DNA of 64,000 nucleotides from Aaosphaeria pasadenensis (lineage: Eukaryota > Ascomycota > Dothideomycetes > Pleosporales). The stretch covers positions 514,845-578,844 of the forward strand of contig JAKLMB010000014.1 of assembly GCA_022813625.1 (NCBI GenBank), given 5' to 3'. Below, in pieces: positions 22,908 through 34,480 of this stretch. Each line of letters opens with the position of its first letter. Within the stretch, counting starts at the first letter, position 1. A program made the translations under genes and the position numbers. Below the pieces are notes generated by a model. It was not told the DNA's origin and did no database searches. It saw nothing but the letters and a program-made list of their open reading frames with translations.

Positions 22908-24488
22908 CTATGGTGGCGATACAGCACCCTCTCTAGGTAACAACCCATCACATTGGATATCAATGTCACTTTCAGGGAACGGCTGAACAACTTGACCCTC
23001 CCACCCGATAAGCACAGCATCGCCCTCCGGCTCGTAGGCATCCCACCCCAATTCAGGTAGTCCGTTGATTGGATCTTTCGCAAAAGCAGTCCAGTAATCC
23101 TGCATTTGTTCAGATACTTCGGTTTGGAAGGCCGTCCCTTCGCCCCTGGCAATTTCATACGTGCCAAAGACGAGAGGAAGGTCTGCAGAATGATATGCAC
23201 CTAACCAAGGTAAGGGACTGATGTTGGAAAAGTTGCCGGCGTACAGGTAGCGGTAGGTGGTAGAGCCGGTCATGAAACGGTCCTGGGTGGTTTTCACCTC
23301 CGTGCATATGAACAGCCAGAGAGTGTAGTAGTCTCCGATTGCCTGATCCGGGCCATACGTTCTGTTGTAGGGGAGGAATGCGATGCCTTCGTTGGATGCC
23401 GTGCCGATGATAGCGGGCTTCTTGGTGTAATTTCCTGCGATGGCGCGGGCGGTGTTGTTGGAGAATTTCGTGCTGTTGTCTACGATGATGTTGAAGCTTA
23501 GTGCAGGAGTAGCGGCGGAGTCGACACGGGATTTGAGATATGCTATGATGTCGGTGGAGCTGACATTTCGCATACAATCCAACTCTGGAGTAGCTGTCAG
23601 GTTGCCACAACCGAAGTGCTTTGCGACGAAAGTGAAATTGGTTTGCTCGAAATCAAGGGATTGCAGTGGGGTGTATGTGTTCCCAGACGACAGGATATAG
23701 CTGGACACGATTGGGTCCTCCGGATAGGCGTAATTGTAGAGATCTGCTGCAATGGCGCCCGCGGATTGACCCCACAGTGTAATTCGTCCCGGATCTCCAC
23801 CGAAGTTGGCAATATTTTCTTGGATCCATTCTAGGGCGAGACGTTGATCGAGAAGGCCAATGTTTTGAACTGTTCCTCTCGCGTTCGGAAATCCGAAGAT
23901 GTTCAGTCGATAGTTGATTGCCACCACGATCAGATCTTTCCTTCGCTGAACCCATTGAGTCGGAATATGGTATGGTGTGTTCACACCTCCTGTCAGAAAT
24001 GCACCACCATGAATCCACACGATGACAGGAAGTGTGTCATTTGATGTCCCATTCCATCTTTTCCCGGTCCATGGCGCCCATATATTTACAGACAAGCAAT
24101 CCTCGCCAAATTCAGGCTCTGGTAAGAACTCAGGTGCGTCGGTTCGCCATACATTTGATGCATTTCCTTCGAATTGTGGGCAACTTGGTCCAAATTTTGT
24201 CGCATCAATGAATTGTTCCCTCTCTTTCGCCACTGATGGAAGCCATCTTCGTGACCCTACGGGTTGTTCTGCATATGGGATGCCGAGAAACTGGGCAACA
24301 TTAGGAGCAGTCCGATCCACTGTACCCGTGACGTAGCCTGATGTAGTGTCGATATTCAGGGTATTTACAGCTTGCGCAAAGCGCCATTGCTGCACACCAA
24401 GGAAGAGACTGGCGTAGTACGAAAACGACAGATTGAACATTTTACAGTTCGGCGATAGATTGCTAAGTTTACAAATCTGTGAGATCAT
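22908..24488 (-). CDS. Carboxylesterase type B (secreted lipase/esterase)
   Basis: Single exon, 526 residues. An alternative start at Met17 (24440) puts a better signal peptide (MFNLSFSYYASLFLGVQQWRFAQA) at the N-terminus and is probably the real one. Alpha/beta-hydrolase signatures are complete: FLGIPYAEQPVGSRRW, EDCLSVNIW, the oxyanion HGGAF, nucleophile elbow GQSAGA (Ser242 in the long form), ASNEG (Glu367) and AYHSADLPLVFG (His433). Several Asn-x-Ser/Thr sequons and paired cysteines suit a secreted glycoprotein. Type B enzymes hydrolyse carboxylic esters such as lipids, feruloyl esters or esterified mycotoxins; the substrate cannot be inferred. The 3' end lies only 51 bases from the convergent CorA-like gene, so the transcripts may overlap. 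Confidence 0.92.
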   Translation of the reverse strand: MISQICKLSNLSPNCKMFNLSFSYYASLFLGVQQWRFAQAVNTLNIDTTSGYVTGTVDRTAPNVAQFLGIPYAEQPVGSRRWLPSVAKEREQFIDATKFGPSCPQFEGNASNVWRTDAPEFLPEPEFGEDCLSVNIWAPWTGKRWNGTSNDTLPVIVWIHGGAFLTGGVNTPYHIPTQWVQRRKDLIVVAINYRLNIFGFPNARGTVQNIGLLDQRLALEWIQENIANFGGDPGRITLWGQSAGAIAADLYNYAYPEDPIVSSYILSSGNTYTPLQSLDFEQTNFTFVAKHFGCGNLTATPELDCMRNVSSTDIIAYLKSRVDSAATPALSFNIIVDNSTKFSNNTARAIAGNYTKKPAIIGTASNEGIAFLPYNRTYGPDQAIGDYYTLWLFICTEVKTTQDRFMTGSTTYRYLYAGNFSNISPLPWLGAYHSADLPLVFGTYEIARGEGTAFQTEVSEQMQDYWTAFAKDPINGLPELGWDAYEPEGDAVLIGWEGQVVQPFPESDIDIQCDGLLPREGAVSPP

Positions 24489-25110
24489 GGAATACAGCCC
24501 TTATTTATTAACAGGCATCCACCTAAGGCAGAATTATCTAGGGCGATGAGGCGTCTTGACCTTCATCGAACTTGCATCGCCTTCGGAACAGGACATCTGA
24601 ATCTGTAGTAGTCTTATGACGTTAACTTCCCCATCTACAAGCCATCTATGCAAGATAATTTCATATCAATGGAGATTCTCTAGTAGGCAGTAAGACATCT
24701 ACTATTTCGGGCACGTTGCTCGGACTGCATGTCTCCAAGGAGACAAGTGCGTGTCCCCATTGGTGGTTTTGAGGTGATACGACTGATATGGGCGTAGTGA
24801 GCCACGTTCTAGAAAACCGGACTACAAGAGACCCGATTTGATGGGGCTCTCCGGACGGCGTTGAAGTTTTGATGCACTCATTATCGTTGTTGGGGAGTCT
24901 TCTTTTATCGATGGAGTTGCTCGGTCACGTGATGAAATCAATTGAGGGGTGAATCGTGATTTAACCCCTCACGAGAACGATGGAGCTCTCTAGCTCCTTC
25001 GGCATTCTTTCCGAACCTCTCGGTACAATGTCTTGTCATTCAAGAGGGGTACTTCGGCTTGCTGTGAGTTCAATCAGTCATAAACAGAACATTGAAAAAC
25101 TGTACTCACC
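24489..25110. promoter_or_regulatory. Divergent intergenic region
   Basis: 622 bases between the esterase and dehydrogenase starts. A palindromic TCACGTGA (bHLH-type E-box core CACGTG) lies near 24925. No gene is seen. Confidence 0.4.
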
Positions 25111-26064
25111 ATGACGATTGTAATAACAGGCGCCGGTGGCTTCGTCGGCCAAACCCTCGCAAAGGAATTGATCCAGAGAAATGCCAATGAACAGCTGGTC
25201 CTCGCAGATGTCCAAGCTCCTCCAAACCCCACCGGATCCAGCAATGTCAAGAGCATCGCAGCCGATCTCACGGATCCCTCAGCATGTGAATCGCTCATAG
25301 CGACCTCTCCTGACGCCGTCTACATCCTCCATGGCATCATGTCCAGCGGCGCAGAAGCCAACCTCGAATTGGGCTATAAGGTCAACTTCGACAGCGTCCG
25401 GCAATTGCTCGACACCATCCGCCTGAAGAAACCCGGCACCAAAGTCGTCTTCACCTCATCTTGCGCCGTCTTCGGCAGAGCTGCAGTCGAGAACGTCGCG
25501 ACAGAAACAGACGTCGTCCCCATGCCTGAAAGCTCCTACGGTACCCAAAAGCTCATGATTGAGTTCCTGGTCAACGACTACTCCCGCCGTGGTTTCATCG
25601 ACGGACGAGCAGTACGCCTCCCCACCATCTTCGTGCGGGCCGGTGCTCCCACCGCTGCTGCGTCGTCATTTGTGTCTGGCATCGTCAGGGAGCCCGTCCA
25701 CGGCCAGGAGAGCGAACTCCCCGTCGATCCCGACATCGGAATCTGGCTTTCGTCTCCTAAGACCCTCGCGCGCAACTTGGTTCACGCGAAGGATGTCGAC
25801 GCGGAAAAGCTGGGCCACTTTAGGAATATCCTGCTTCCGGGATATACGGCGAGTAGTCGGGAGATCTTGGATGCCCTGGAGAAGGTTGCGGGTAAGGAGA
25901 CAAGGGCGCTTGTTAAGGAGAAGAGGGATGCGACTGTGCAGAGGATTGTGCTCAGCTGGCCGGCGAGGTACGATACGTCGAGGGCTAAGAGCTTAGGATT
26001 CCACGAGGATATTGGACTGGAGCAGACTATTCGGGACTTCATTGAGGCAGACAAGAAGTCGTAG
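25111..26064 (+). CDS. NAD-dependent epimerase/dehydratase, D-erythronate dehydrogenase-like
   Basis: Single exon, 317 residues. The extended-SDR Rossmann motif is VITGAGGFVGQTLAKEL (Gly7, Gly10, Gly13). The catalytic pair is Tyr143/Lys147 (SSYGTQK), with the upstream serine in VFTSSCAVFG. Stretches AVYILHGIMSSGAEANLELGYKVN, VRLPTIFVRAG, AASSFVSGIVREP and IWLSSPKTLARNLVHA match the DenD (D-erythronate dehydrogenase) branch, which oxidises the C2 hydroxyl of four-carbon sugar acids. In bacteria DenD acts with OtnK and OtnC; no kinase or decarboxylase partner lies nearby here. It is cytosolic by sequence. The substrate in fungi is unproven, and a related sugar-acid or nucleotide-sugar substrate is possible. 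Confidence 0.88.
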   Translation: MTIVITGAGGFVGQTLAKELIQRNANEQLVLADVQAPPNPTGSSNVKSIAADLTDPSACESLIATSPDAVYILHGIMSSGAEANLELGYKVNFDSVRQLLDTIRLKKPGTKVVFTSSCAVFGRAAVENVATETDVVPMPESSYGTQKLMIEFLVNDYSRRGFIDGRAVRLPTIFVRAGAPTAAASSFVSGIVREPVHGQESELPVDPDIGIWLSSPKTLARNLVHAKDVDAEKLGHFRNILLPGYTASSREILDALEKVAGKETRALVKEKRDATVQRIVLSWPARYDTSRAKSLGFHEDIGLEQTIRDFIEADKKS

Positions 26065-26668
26065 AGAAATCCCTCCTCTGATTAACGTTGATCTTGCACC
26101 ATGTTTATAGAGGTCACTCGTACATAGGCCAATTCAATCGATGAATTCAGACCGCCAGAGAACGCCCGAATATATTCCCATGCCTTACCTTGAAATTATA
26201 CTGAACAAACGACCGGTAAGCAAATCCTCCACATTAATGACTTACCTGTTTAGCGTAACCCCGCAATTTACCCCGGATTCCAAGTTCCCCAGAGATAGTT
26301 CACCCGTCAACACCATAAGAACATGAGTGCACACATAAGGTACCTATGTTCCCTCACAGCCCAACAATGGCATTGGCCTTATTGTACTGCCGTCAGTTCG
26401 ATTGCAAACAGCCGGTCCACATATTTCAAATGTCTCTGATCATGTTATCAAATAGTTCAATTCATGAGCTCCCAAATCAGACGTGTCGTATAAGATTGGT
26501 ATATGATTTCCGGACAACTGCCATCCCAAACACATAAAGACGCCCAATTATGCATAACCATCAAGCAAATTCCCAATGACCCAAAATACCAACATAATCA
26601 TCGCTAAAAAAAGGAATAGAAACGCTTGCTCCAAAAAACCAACCAAAACATCACCCCTCCTTTCCCCA
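26065..26668. other. Convergent 3' flanks, no gene recognised
   Basis: 604 bases between the 3' ends of the dehydrogenase (plus) and the DUF2306 gene (minus). An A-rich patch lies near 26600. Nothing else is seen. Confidence 0.5.
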
Positions 26669-27936
26669 TCACTCAGACTCAGAAGCAGACCTACTACTAA
26701 CATCCTTCGTCAACTTATCCCCGTCCTCAACCTCCGGCACAAACGGCGGCGCATCGCCCACGCGGTCCGCCGTCAAGCCCGCGGACCCAGGCTTCCTCAT
26801 CCCTGCTTCGAGTTGCCGTTGGTAGCTGACTTGGCGGAGGCGCTGTGATTCTTTGGGCGTCAAATGAAGCTGCAAAATCTGTTAGCTCTGGTCTAGAACA
26901 AAAAGAGGAGAATGGAGGACATACATAAATCTCAACGCCGACAGCGTGAATAGCACCAGCAACCCAAAGCGCCATTCCGAACCCGATATTCAGCGCCGCG
27001 CCCGCCGTGACGGGCGACCCGGCTTTCATGTCCGCGGCGACGATTGCGACTTGGTTTGGATTCGTGCCGTCGAGATAGGGGGCGCAGGCGGGGTAGGCGG
27101 TCAGGAGGGAGGTGCTGGCGGGGAGGGTGTGTGCGATTTTGGCGCAGGGCCAGACGGCGTGGTAGGCGTGCGTGGAGGAGATGATGGAGGCGGTTATGAT
27201 CATTATGATGCGGGATGTTATGATTCCGCCGGCCTGGATTGGGATGTTAGTTGGGAGGGAAAGAGGGGGGCAGAGGGAGGCGACGAACATAGACCCAGCC
27301 TCGGAGCATCCAGGCACGGTGCTGCTCGATTTGGAGGCGTTTGATGTTGATGATGGCCATGGCGAAGGAGCCTAGTGTAGCGATTGCGACGACGCCGATG
27401 AAGGCTTGGGTGTCGAGGCCGCCGCCGAAGGAGTGTCTAGCGATCATGAATGCGCCGATGGTGCCTGCGACGAATAGTAAAAGAGCAATGTATCCCATGA
27501 TTCGGTGGACGAGGATGGCTTTATGGCGGATGATAGGGATGAATTGAAAGAAGGCGATGATTCCGGCGGGGAGGACTCCAGCGAGGTGGAGCATGATTCC
27601 AACTTTGTATTGCGTGAATGTCTTGTAGTAGTAGCATTCTCCTGGGGCGGCGCTGTTGCCGGGTGCAGAAGTTACGGGACAGAGGTTTTGATTGAAGTTC
27701 AGATAGGCGAGACGGGCAATGGAGACTATCAGAAAAGTTTACTATCAGTACGCTATGCAGAAGTGTTGGTGTTGATGGTGATGAATTTCGATTAACGTAC
27801 AGCCAAACAGTGCTCCAGCGAGAAGAAACCACAACACAAAATTGTATCCTTTCTGGAAGCCGAGTGTAGTGTATATCCTCCTACAGAAGGCTTTGAAGCC
27901 TTTTGGCTGTTTGGTGGTAGGTTCAAGCGCGCCCAT
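26669..27936 (-). CDS. DUF2306 family integral membrane protein
   Basis: Four exons, 27801-27936, 27289-27725, 26925-27233 and 26669-26869, give 360 residues; all joins are in phase, and one donor is the less common GTTCGT. Membrane segments are NFVLWFLLAGALFGF, GIMLHLAGVLPAGIIAFFQFI, IMGYIALLLFVAGTIGAFMI, FIGVVAIATLGSFAMAI, GGIITSRIIMIITASII and ALNIGFGMALWVAGAIHAVGV. Conserved histidines typical of DUF2306 are in LVHRIMGY and EQHRAWMLRGW, the latter spanning the second intron. A charged cytoplasmic tail follows (LHLTPKESQRLR, ending acidic). DUF2306 proteins resemble cytochrome-b561/ferric-reductase-like helical bundles; the histidines may bind heme, but function is not established. No signal peptide beyond the first helix. 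Confidence 0.87.
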
Positions 27937-29428
27937 GATGACGATCGACTGTTAACGTGCGGTGGTAGAAAGGTGGATGAGAAGTTTGGATTCAACGAGA
28001 CAAATAGGGTAAGTTAAGGTTTGGAGAGATTGAAGTTACACAGAGAAAGACTTCTGAATGATTGAACAGAGCCTCGATACCGCCTTGCCATCGTCCTACG
28101 CTTTTATATATGTACGTACAGAGTATACACAGATCCAGCGATATATCACAATCGTCACTTCTACACTTCAGCGCACTATGTTTCCCAATTCGCATTCGCC
28201 TCTCCAGATTCCATTTTAGCCATCAACTGATATCCACATTGCACCCTATGGGGAGCACTCACTAGGTCCCATCACCACGCGACACCCGTCATAGAAACCT
28301 GCACACTTGTACTCCAGCGCGCAATGAGCCGAAACAGGATTAGTCCAACCTATCGAACGAGAAAACACCATAGAAGCACGACACAAATAGACGGCTTGGT
28401 TTTTGCTGGGCTTTCCCGCGTCTGTGGCTACGTGCTGCGCCTAGAACATGGATCGAGAATCGCAGGCGAGAATTGCGATCGGGAGCTGGGGTTGATGCGC
28501 GCACGAAGGACGTCATCATCGCGATTCATGTCGATCGCTTGTTTCGTCCAATCTTAATGGTCTGGCTTTCGCGTAGATTTCTAGCCGACGAAGCTACCGT
28601 CGCCCCGTCAATTTCTAGCGTGGACATCGGGGGGAAGTGTTCAATTTCTAAAGTCGGATCACGGATCACGGAGGATCTTTCAAAGCCGTTGAGTAGAAAT
28701 ATGTGGAGGGTCGGACGCGCTGTGGTCGGAGGACTATGATTGTTCCATCTGCCAAGCAATGTCGGGCGAGGTGAATGCTTTGGTACGACATTGTCGGAAG
28801 AAGAGGTGACACGGCGTAACTCACTTGCCATTGCAATTGTTACTCCGTTCCGTGTTTTGTCACGAGTAGATGCAGAGTTACCCATTCATATCAAGGATAA
28901 TTAGTGATCTTGAGCGCGCTCATCATAGATTCCATCCTCTAGTATCGTCTTTCCGTACATGTCCAAATAACCTTGTTCACCTTCAAATCACGCACTAATT
29001 TTCAACGATCATTTCAGGAAACCTGAAAACTACGCTGTTTAGCTGCGTTATCACTTACCACGTAAATCAGAAGGGACGTACATATACAGAGACTTTACTA
29101 CTGACAAAATGCTTCGCATTCCGGTGGGTAGAATTCCATTTTCTACTTAATCTCATTGCATTGCTAACTAAACAACACATTTAGCTGATATTAGCAGCTA
29201 GTAATTCATTCAAGGAATTCTTATTCATAGATGGCTGCGTCTTACGTTCTCCTGTAGCCCGTCAACGACGTTCTAATACCTGGCATGGCAATGAGCTTGC
29301 CGTGGCCGGCTCTTATGCCCTAGGAAGAAATCTATTGGATGCGTAAATCCACTTCGTCGTAAATCATGAATACCCAAGCGAATCTTCGAAGATTCGGCGC
29401 TCTTTAATGCTTCCTCTATCTCACGAAT
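27937..29428. other. Intergenic, no supported gene
   Basis: 1.49 kb. A 119-codon minus-strand frame (28526-28885) is the longest open stretch but shows no family resemblance. AT-rich between about 28900 and 29250. The first 300 bases are presumably the DUF2306 promoter. Confidence 0.45.
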
Positions 29429-30308
29429 CTAGCTGGCCGCATCTGCTTTGGTACTACTTTCAGGATTCATAGCCGACTCGATGCGTCGAATAACCCTCGC
29501 CGGATTCCCAGCCGCGAAGCAAAAGGGCGGCACATCCTATATCATAACAATTTTAGCCATCACACTCTGAAAAACGGAAAAGAAACCATAACGACAACTT
29601 ACCCTCGTAACAACCGACCCCGCCCCAACTGTACTCCCCTTCCCAATCCTCACCCCCGCATTCACAATCACACTCCCACAAATCCACACATCGTCCTCGA
29701 TATGAATCTCCTTTCCGCCCTCTGGCCCCTTCAATCCCTCTCGCACAGCCGGATCCAAAGGATGCGTCGCCCCGTAGAGTCGCACATCCGGCCCGAATAG
29801 GACGCGCTCGCCAATGGTGATCAGACATGTGTCGAGGACGATCATTCCAAAGTTTATGAAAGAGCCGCTGCCGACTTTGAAGTTCTGGCCGTGGTCGACG
29901 GAGATGGGGCCGTCGACGTAGGGGTCGGTGGAATCGAAGAGGGCTTCATCGGCTTCGGGGTCGGGGTTCACTGGGGGGAGGGGACGGGCGTCTTGGATTA
30001 TGCTTTGTGAAGGATTGATGAATTAGCTATCGTTTCAGAGGCTTTCAAAGCAATTCCTTGGAGGCGATGTGCGGATGTGTAACTTTGAATGCCTTCTCTT
30101 TTCCAATACCAAAAATGCCGTAGATGAAAAGCATAATCCTAACTCACTCTCTCCAAAGCTCAACCTTCCTCCTCCTCGATGCGTCTCCCGCTGCGTTGAA
30201 TGCCTCGCATGCCTTCTTACATCTCGTCCTGTTCTTCTGCAGCTCCGGATCTCCAGCCCAGTACAATTCGCCCCGCAGCATCTTCGCCCATTCTTTCGAG
30301 GCCGCCAT
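29429..30308 (-). CDS. Maltose/galactoside O-acetyltransferase-like hexapeptide protein
   Basis: Exons 30148-30308, 29603-30002 and 29429-29536 give 222 residues. The N-terminal maltose-acetyltransferase domain is MAASKEWAKMLRGELYWAGDPEL with a helical RCKKACEAFN stretch. A left-handed beta helix follows: GSGSFINFGMIVLDTCLITIGERVLFGPDVRLYGATHPLD (catalytic His in GATHPLD) and IHIEDDVWICGSVIVNAGVRIGKGSTVGAGSVVTR. The last exon completes it with DVPPFCFAAGNPARVIRRI. This is the NodL/LacA/Maa group, which transfers acetyl from acetyl-CoA to sugar hydroxyls, usually as a cytosolic trimer. I chose the start at 30308 because MLRGELY-type N-termini begin about there; an in-frame Met 25 codons upstream lacks family support. 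The acceptor sugar is unknown. Confidence 0.92.
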
Positions 30309-31196
30309 TCTATATAAATTCTTGTCCCGTGACGTAGTGTCGAAAAACGCGTGAAGGGAAAAAGGAATCAGTCGATCAAGCAATCAATCCGAGAAACGAT
30401 CTGGGTACCTAGCTATATACATATACTGTGTACCTTATATATAGATTTTGCATCTATATCAGGACATCCGATCCGTCCCCACAATATCTTATTCCCCGTT
30501 CCCGTATACGTGGTCCGGTGGAGATGTCCCCCGCTCTCCCGATGTTCTCCCATGTTATGTCGGCCCGACATCGATTCCAACCAAGTACCTCGAAATGTCC
30601 AACTGAAGTATCACGACTCACACTTGCAGCTGGTCACCAAGTTTCTGGTGGCAGCATGACCTCGTGTCCCGGATATCCAAGGCTGTAGATGCTCGGGGTG
30701 TTGGTGGGGTGGAGTGGGGTGGGGTGTGTGTGTGTCGGATACCATTAATTGTGGACAGTTCGAATTATTGGGGGATTCGTTGCATGCAGTCACGGTGGCA
30801 GGGTACATGAAAGGCAATGTAAAAAGACACGACGATAGTACTCTCAGAAGATAGAGGAAGATTAGTTCGTCTTTTCATCTACTACCCTTTTCGTATATAT
30901 TTCGCAAACGACATCTTCAGACAAATGCTCGATGATCGCAGAATGACACTTGGATTCCAAAAACAGCAACGTTTTCATCTTTTTATATTATTTGACGTGT
31001 GTAGTGAGCGACTGTATGTATATATATATACGTGAAGGAATGGACGAGGGATTGGACACCGCCTCTTACAAGGATCAAATACATGGAAGTACAACTTTTA
31101 TTCTGACAGTCCAGTTCCTCGACAGGCAACTTGAAGTCATCTTCTACTCTAGATCTCCCCCGCTTCCCCAATAAGAGTTACCGCATGCTTAGCGAC
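30309..31196. other. Intergenic with G-quadruplex motif and TA microsatellite
   Basis: 888 bases between two minus-strand genes. It has a four-run G motif at 30695-30724 followed by a GT tract, TATATA-rich patches near 30415-30445, and a TATATATATA run near 31018. No gene is seen. Confidence 0.55.
30695..30724 (+). other. Putative G-quadruplex motif
   Basis: Four GGGG runs separated by loops of 7, 6 and 1 bases, followed by GTGTGTGTGT. It is about 390 bases upstream of the acetyltransferase start, on the non-template strand of neither neighbour (both genes are minus). Confidence 0.5.
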
Positions 31197-34100
31197 CTAG
31201 ACCTTCTCGGTATTATTTGAGGCACTCGAGTCGTCGGTGTAGTAACGACCGAAAACGCGGTCCTCGACATCCATATCCTTGTGTGAAACGCCGGTCTGCG
31301 ACCTCGCCTTGCGACGGAAGTATAACCTCTTCGCCCACTTCCAGCTCTCGACGCCTGCGAAGAACAGGCCGGCGCTCACGAACACGATGCCCCACTCCCA
31401 GGAGATGGGCGCGTGCTTGAAGACGGTGGTGTTGATGACGGGGATGTAGACGAGGGGGAACAGCGTCACGAAGCCGACCATGATGGCCCAGAACAGGAAC
31501 TTGTTGCGCCAGATGTCGACCATCCACTGCGTGAAGTAGCGCTTCGAGCCGGGTTGCATGCGGAAGAAGGAGCGGCGCATGTCGATCATCTCCCACGCGA
31601 GGAAGAGCGCGAACCACGTGAGGCATGCGAAGGTCGTGGCGCGCGCCCGGAACACGAGGCGGCAGGAGTCCGAGTACGTCTCGTTGCAGCCGGTGCCCAG
31701 GTCGCCGTTCCCGAAGCCGTACACGACGAGCGTGAAGCTGGCGAGGCAGAGCAACGTGATCCAGAGGCCGTAGACCACCATGTCGATGATGAATTCCCAG
31801 GTGAAGATGCCAGCCTTGAGGGAGACAGGAGGTCGGTTCAGAATGTCCGGGACCGCGCGCTCGAAGCCGAGGCCCATGTCCGGCATGCCGGATGTTGCCA
31901 TGATGATCCAGACGACTTGGACGGGTGCGAGGGGGAAGACGGACAGGCCAGTGGAGTCTTTGAAGGCTAGGCCTACGAGCAGTGTGCCTGCTTGCGCGAC
32001 ATTCTCAGCCAGCACGTGGAGGACAAACTTTTGGATGTTGTCGAAGATTCGGCGACCCTCTTCCACGGCGGCGAGAATCGACGCGAAGTTGTCATCTGTG
32101 AGCACAATGTCGGATGCCTCTTTGGCGACGTCGGAGCCTGCTTGGCCCATGGCGATGCCGACATCCGCCCGCTTGAGGGAGGGGGAGTCGTTCACACCAT
32201 CGCCGGTCATTGCGCAGAAGCGGTCGCGGCGATGAAGAGCCTCGATCATGCGGACCTTGGTGCTGGGCGCACAGCGAGCGATGACGAGTGGGAGGACGGG
32301 AAGCTTGTCGACTTCGTCGTCGCTCAGGCTGTCAAACTCACCCGCTGTCATAACGAGAGTCTTCGCCACATCGGCGGAGATTCGCTTCATACGCTCGGCA
32401 GAGGGTAGGATGCCTACCTCGATAGCAATCGCCTTGGCTGTCTCTGGATGATCGCCGGTGAGCATGTGCACTTCGATGCCGGCTTCGTGGCACTGTCGGA
32501 CAGCAGGGGCGGATTCTGGTCGTGGGGGATCGTAGAGACCAATGAGGCCGCGGAAAACAAGACCGGACTCAACACTTTGGCGATCAACGTCTGCTCCCTT
32601 TTCGACCTGTCCCTCGTACGGACGACTGGCGAGAGCAAGTACGCGGAGTCCCAAGCTAGCGAGGGCCTCCATGTTATGCAGGATCTCATCGCGGAAGTCA
32701 TCAGTCATGTCTTCCAACTCATCCGGCGAGTCAGCCTTGGACACGGAAGCACAGCTCGCGATCACACGCTCGACGGCACCTTTGGTGAGCGCCATGAGGC
32801 TACCGCTAGAGTGGCGCATGATGACAGACATCTTCTTGACGGTGGAGTCGAACGGCAGTTCGATCAGGTCTTCCCATTCGGCCTCGTCTCCCTTGGTAAG
32901 GCGGCTACGATCCATGCCAAACCTGGCTGCAAAGACCTGGATAGCGATTTCAGTGGGGTCGCCATGGGCTTCCCAATTGCCTTCATTGTTCTTCTTCACG
33001 GCAGCTATATTCGCCAAACAGGCAACGTTGAGGAAATGTTGCAAGGCGGCATCCGGGCGGGTTTGAAGCTTTTCCGAGTCGACGATGTCGCCGCAGGCAT
33101 TACCGCCAGTCTTGAGTTCCATCTTTCGAGGCACAGCAGGACTGAATCGAACATCACCGACGGTGGGATCCTGAGGTGCGGTCGAATTCTCAATGGTATA
33201 CGTTCCAACGCCTGGCAGCCAGGCACCACGAGCGATCATCTTTCCTTGCGTAAGGGTGCCCGTCTTGTCAGAGCAGATGTCAGTGACGCCGCCGAGCGCC
33301 TCCAGCGATTTCAGGTTTCGCACGAGCACGTTACGTTTCTCCATGCTCTTTGTGCCCGCTGCCATGGTGATTGTCAGCACAACAACAAGACTGGCTGGAA
33401 TCATGGACAATCCGGTGGCGACTGCGTAGATGACAACTTCTTGACGAGAGCTGAACTCATTCGCAGCCAAAACGATGATAGCGCAAAGTACAGCAATTCC
33501 GAACAGGAGGATGGCGAGTTTCGATAATTTCTTCTGCAATGGAGTACCCACGTTCAGACCAAGGAAGCGACCTATCGCGTCAGTGAAGGTCAACGTGTAG
33601 GCCTCGAGGTATCGGTGTGGTTTGGCCCGGCCGCTGGGGCCACGATTCTTGACTGGTCGAACTTTGGACTCTGTCTCGCGCAGCTGAGAAGCTATAGCTC
33701 CGATCTCCGTGTAAACACCAGTGGCGAAGACTACGCCTTTGGCGCGCCCTTTGGTCACGTTAGATGAACTGTATGCGACATTGATTCGATCTCCCGGTCC
33801 CGTCTTTTCTGGGAAGGTGGCTTCTTCATTCTTGCGAACGGGCAGTGATTCTCCAGTCAAAAGAGCTTCGTCTGTTTCAAAGTTGACAGCCTCGAAAACC
33901 CTACAATATCGCGTTAGAGGATTGGGCAAACTATGGCTGTTCAAACGACCTAAACTGACCTTATATCCGCGGGAATGGTATCGCCTGTCTTAATTTCAAT
34001 GATGTCGCCAGGAACGACTTCGAGAGAGGGGATGGTCGACTGCTGGCCATCTCGAATCACCTTTGCGGTCGGCGAGCTTAAAGACCTCAAAGAATCCATG

Positions 34101-34480
34101 GTCTTCTCAGCCGACCACTCCTGGAAGAAGCCTACAACGATGTTAAGCAGGATCACGAACGTGACGACTCCACCTTCGATCCAGGACTTGATGCCGAAAC
34201 TGACGGCCATGGCAAGGATCAGAACGAGGGTCATTGCGTTGGCGACCTGGGCGATAAGGATCTTGACGACGGAGACACCCTCCGTTTCTCCGAGGTCGTT
34301 GACTCCATGTTCCTCGGCGCGCCGCTTCGCTTCGGACGTGTCCAGTCCATGCCATGTATCGGTGCTCAATTCGTCCACTACTTGGGCGAGAGTCAGGCTG
34401 TGGGCGGGCAGTGACATGGGTTTGTTTGACTGCCCGCTCACGTGGCCCTCATGGGGCGCTTTGGCTTTGGCTTTGCCCAT
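31197..34480 (-). CDS. ENA1: ENA-type P-type ATPase (Na+/K+ efflux pump)
   Basis: Exons 33960-34480 and 31197-33900 give 1074 residues; the join restores GDTIPADIRVFEAVNFETDEALLTGES. P-type signatures are intact: TGES at about 189-192, phosphorylation motif CSDKTGTLT (Asp385), an HGDPTE nucleotide-binding motif, and MTGDGVNDSPSLKRADVGIAMG hinge. Membrane helices include VANAMTLVLILAMAVSFGI, VVTFVILLNIVVGFFQ, LAILLFGIAVLCAIIVLA and VIYAVATGLSMIPASLVVVLTITMA. The spacing and the YAVATGLSMIP segment mark the fungal IID group (ENA/CTA3), which extrudes Na+ or K+ at the plasma membrane during alkaline or salt stress. The divergent C-terminus (RRKARSQTGVSHKDMDVEDRVFGRYYTDD) is a cytosolic tail. ENA genes are usually induced by calcineurin, Hog and pH signalling; the 2.2 kb upstream gap could hold such control. 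Confidence 0.93.

Noticed and set aside
28526..28885. 119-codon minus-strand frame between the DUF2306 and acetyltransferase genes
   Set aside because: No family resemblance, no signal peptide, no splice context, and composition like the surrounding intergenic DNA.
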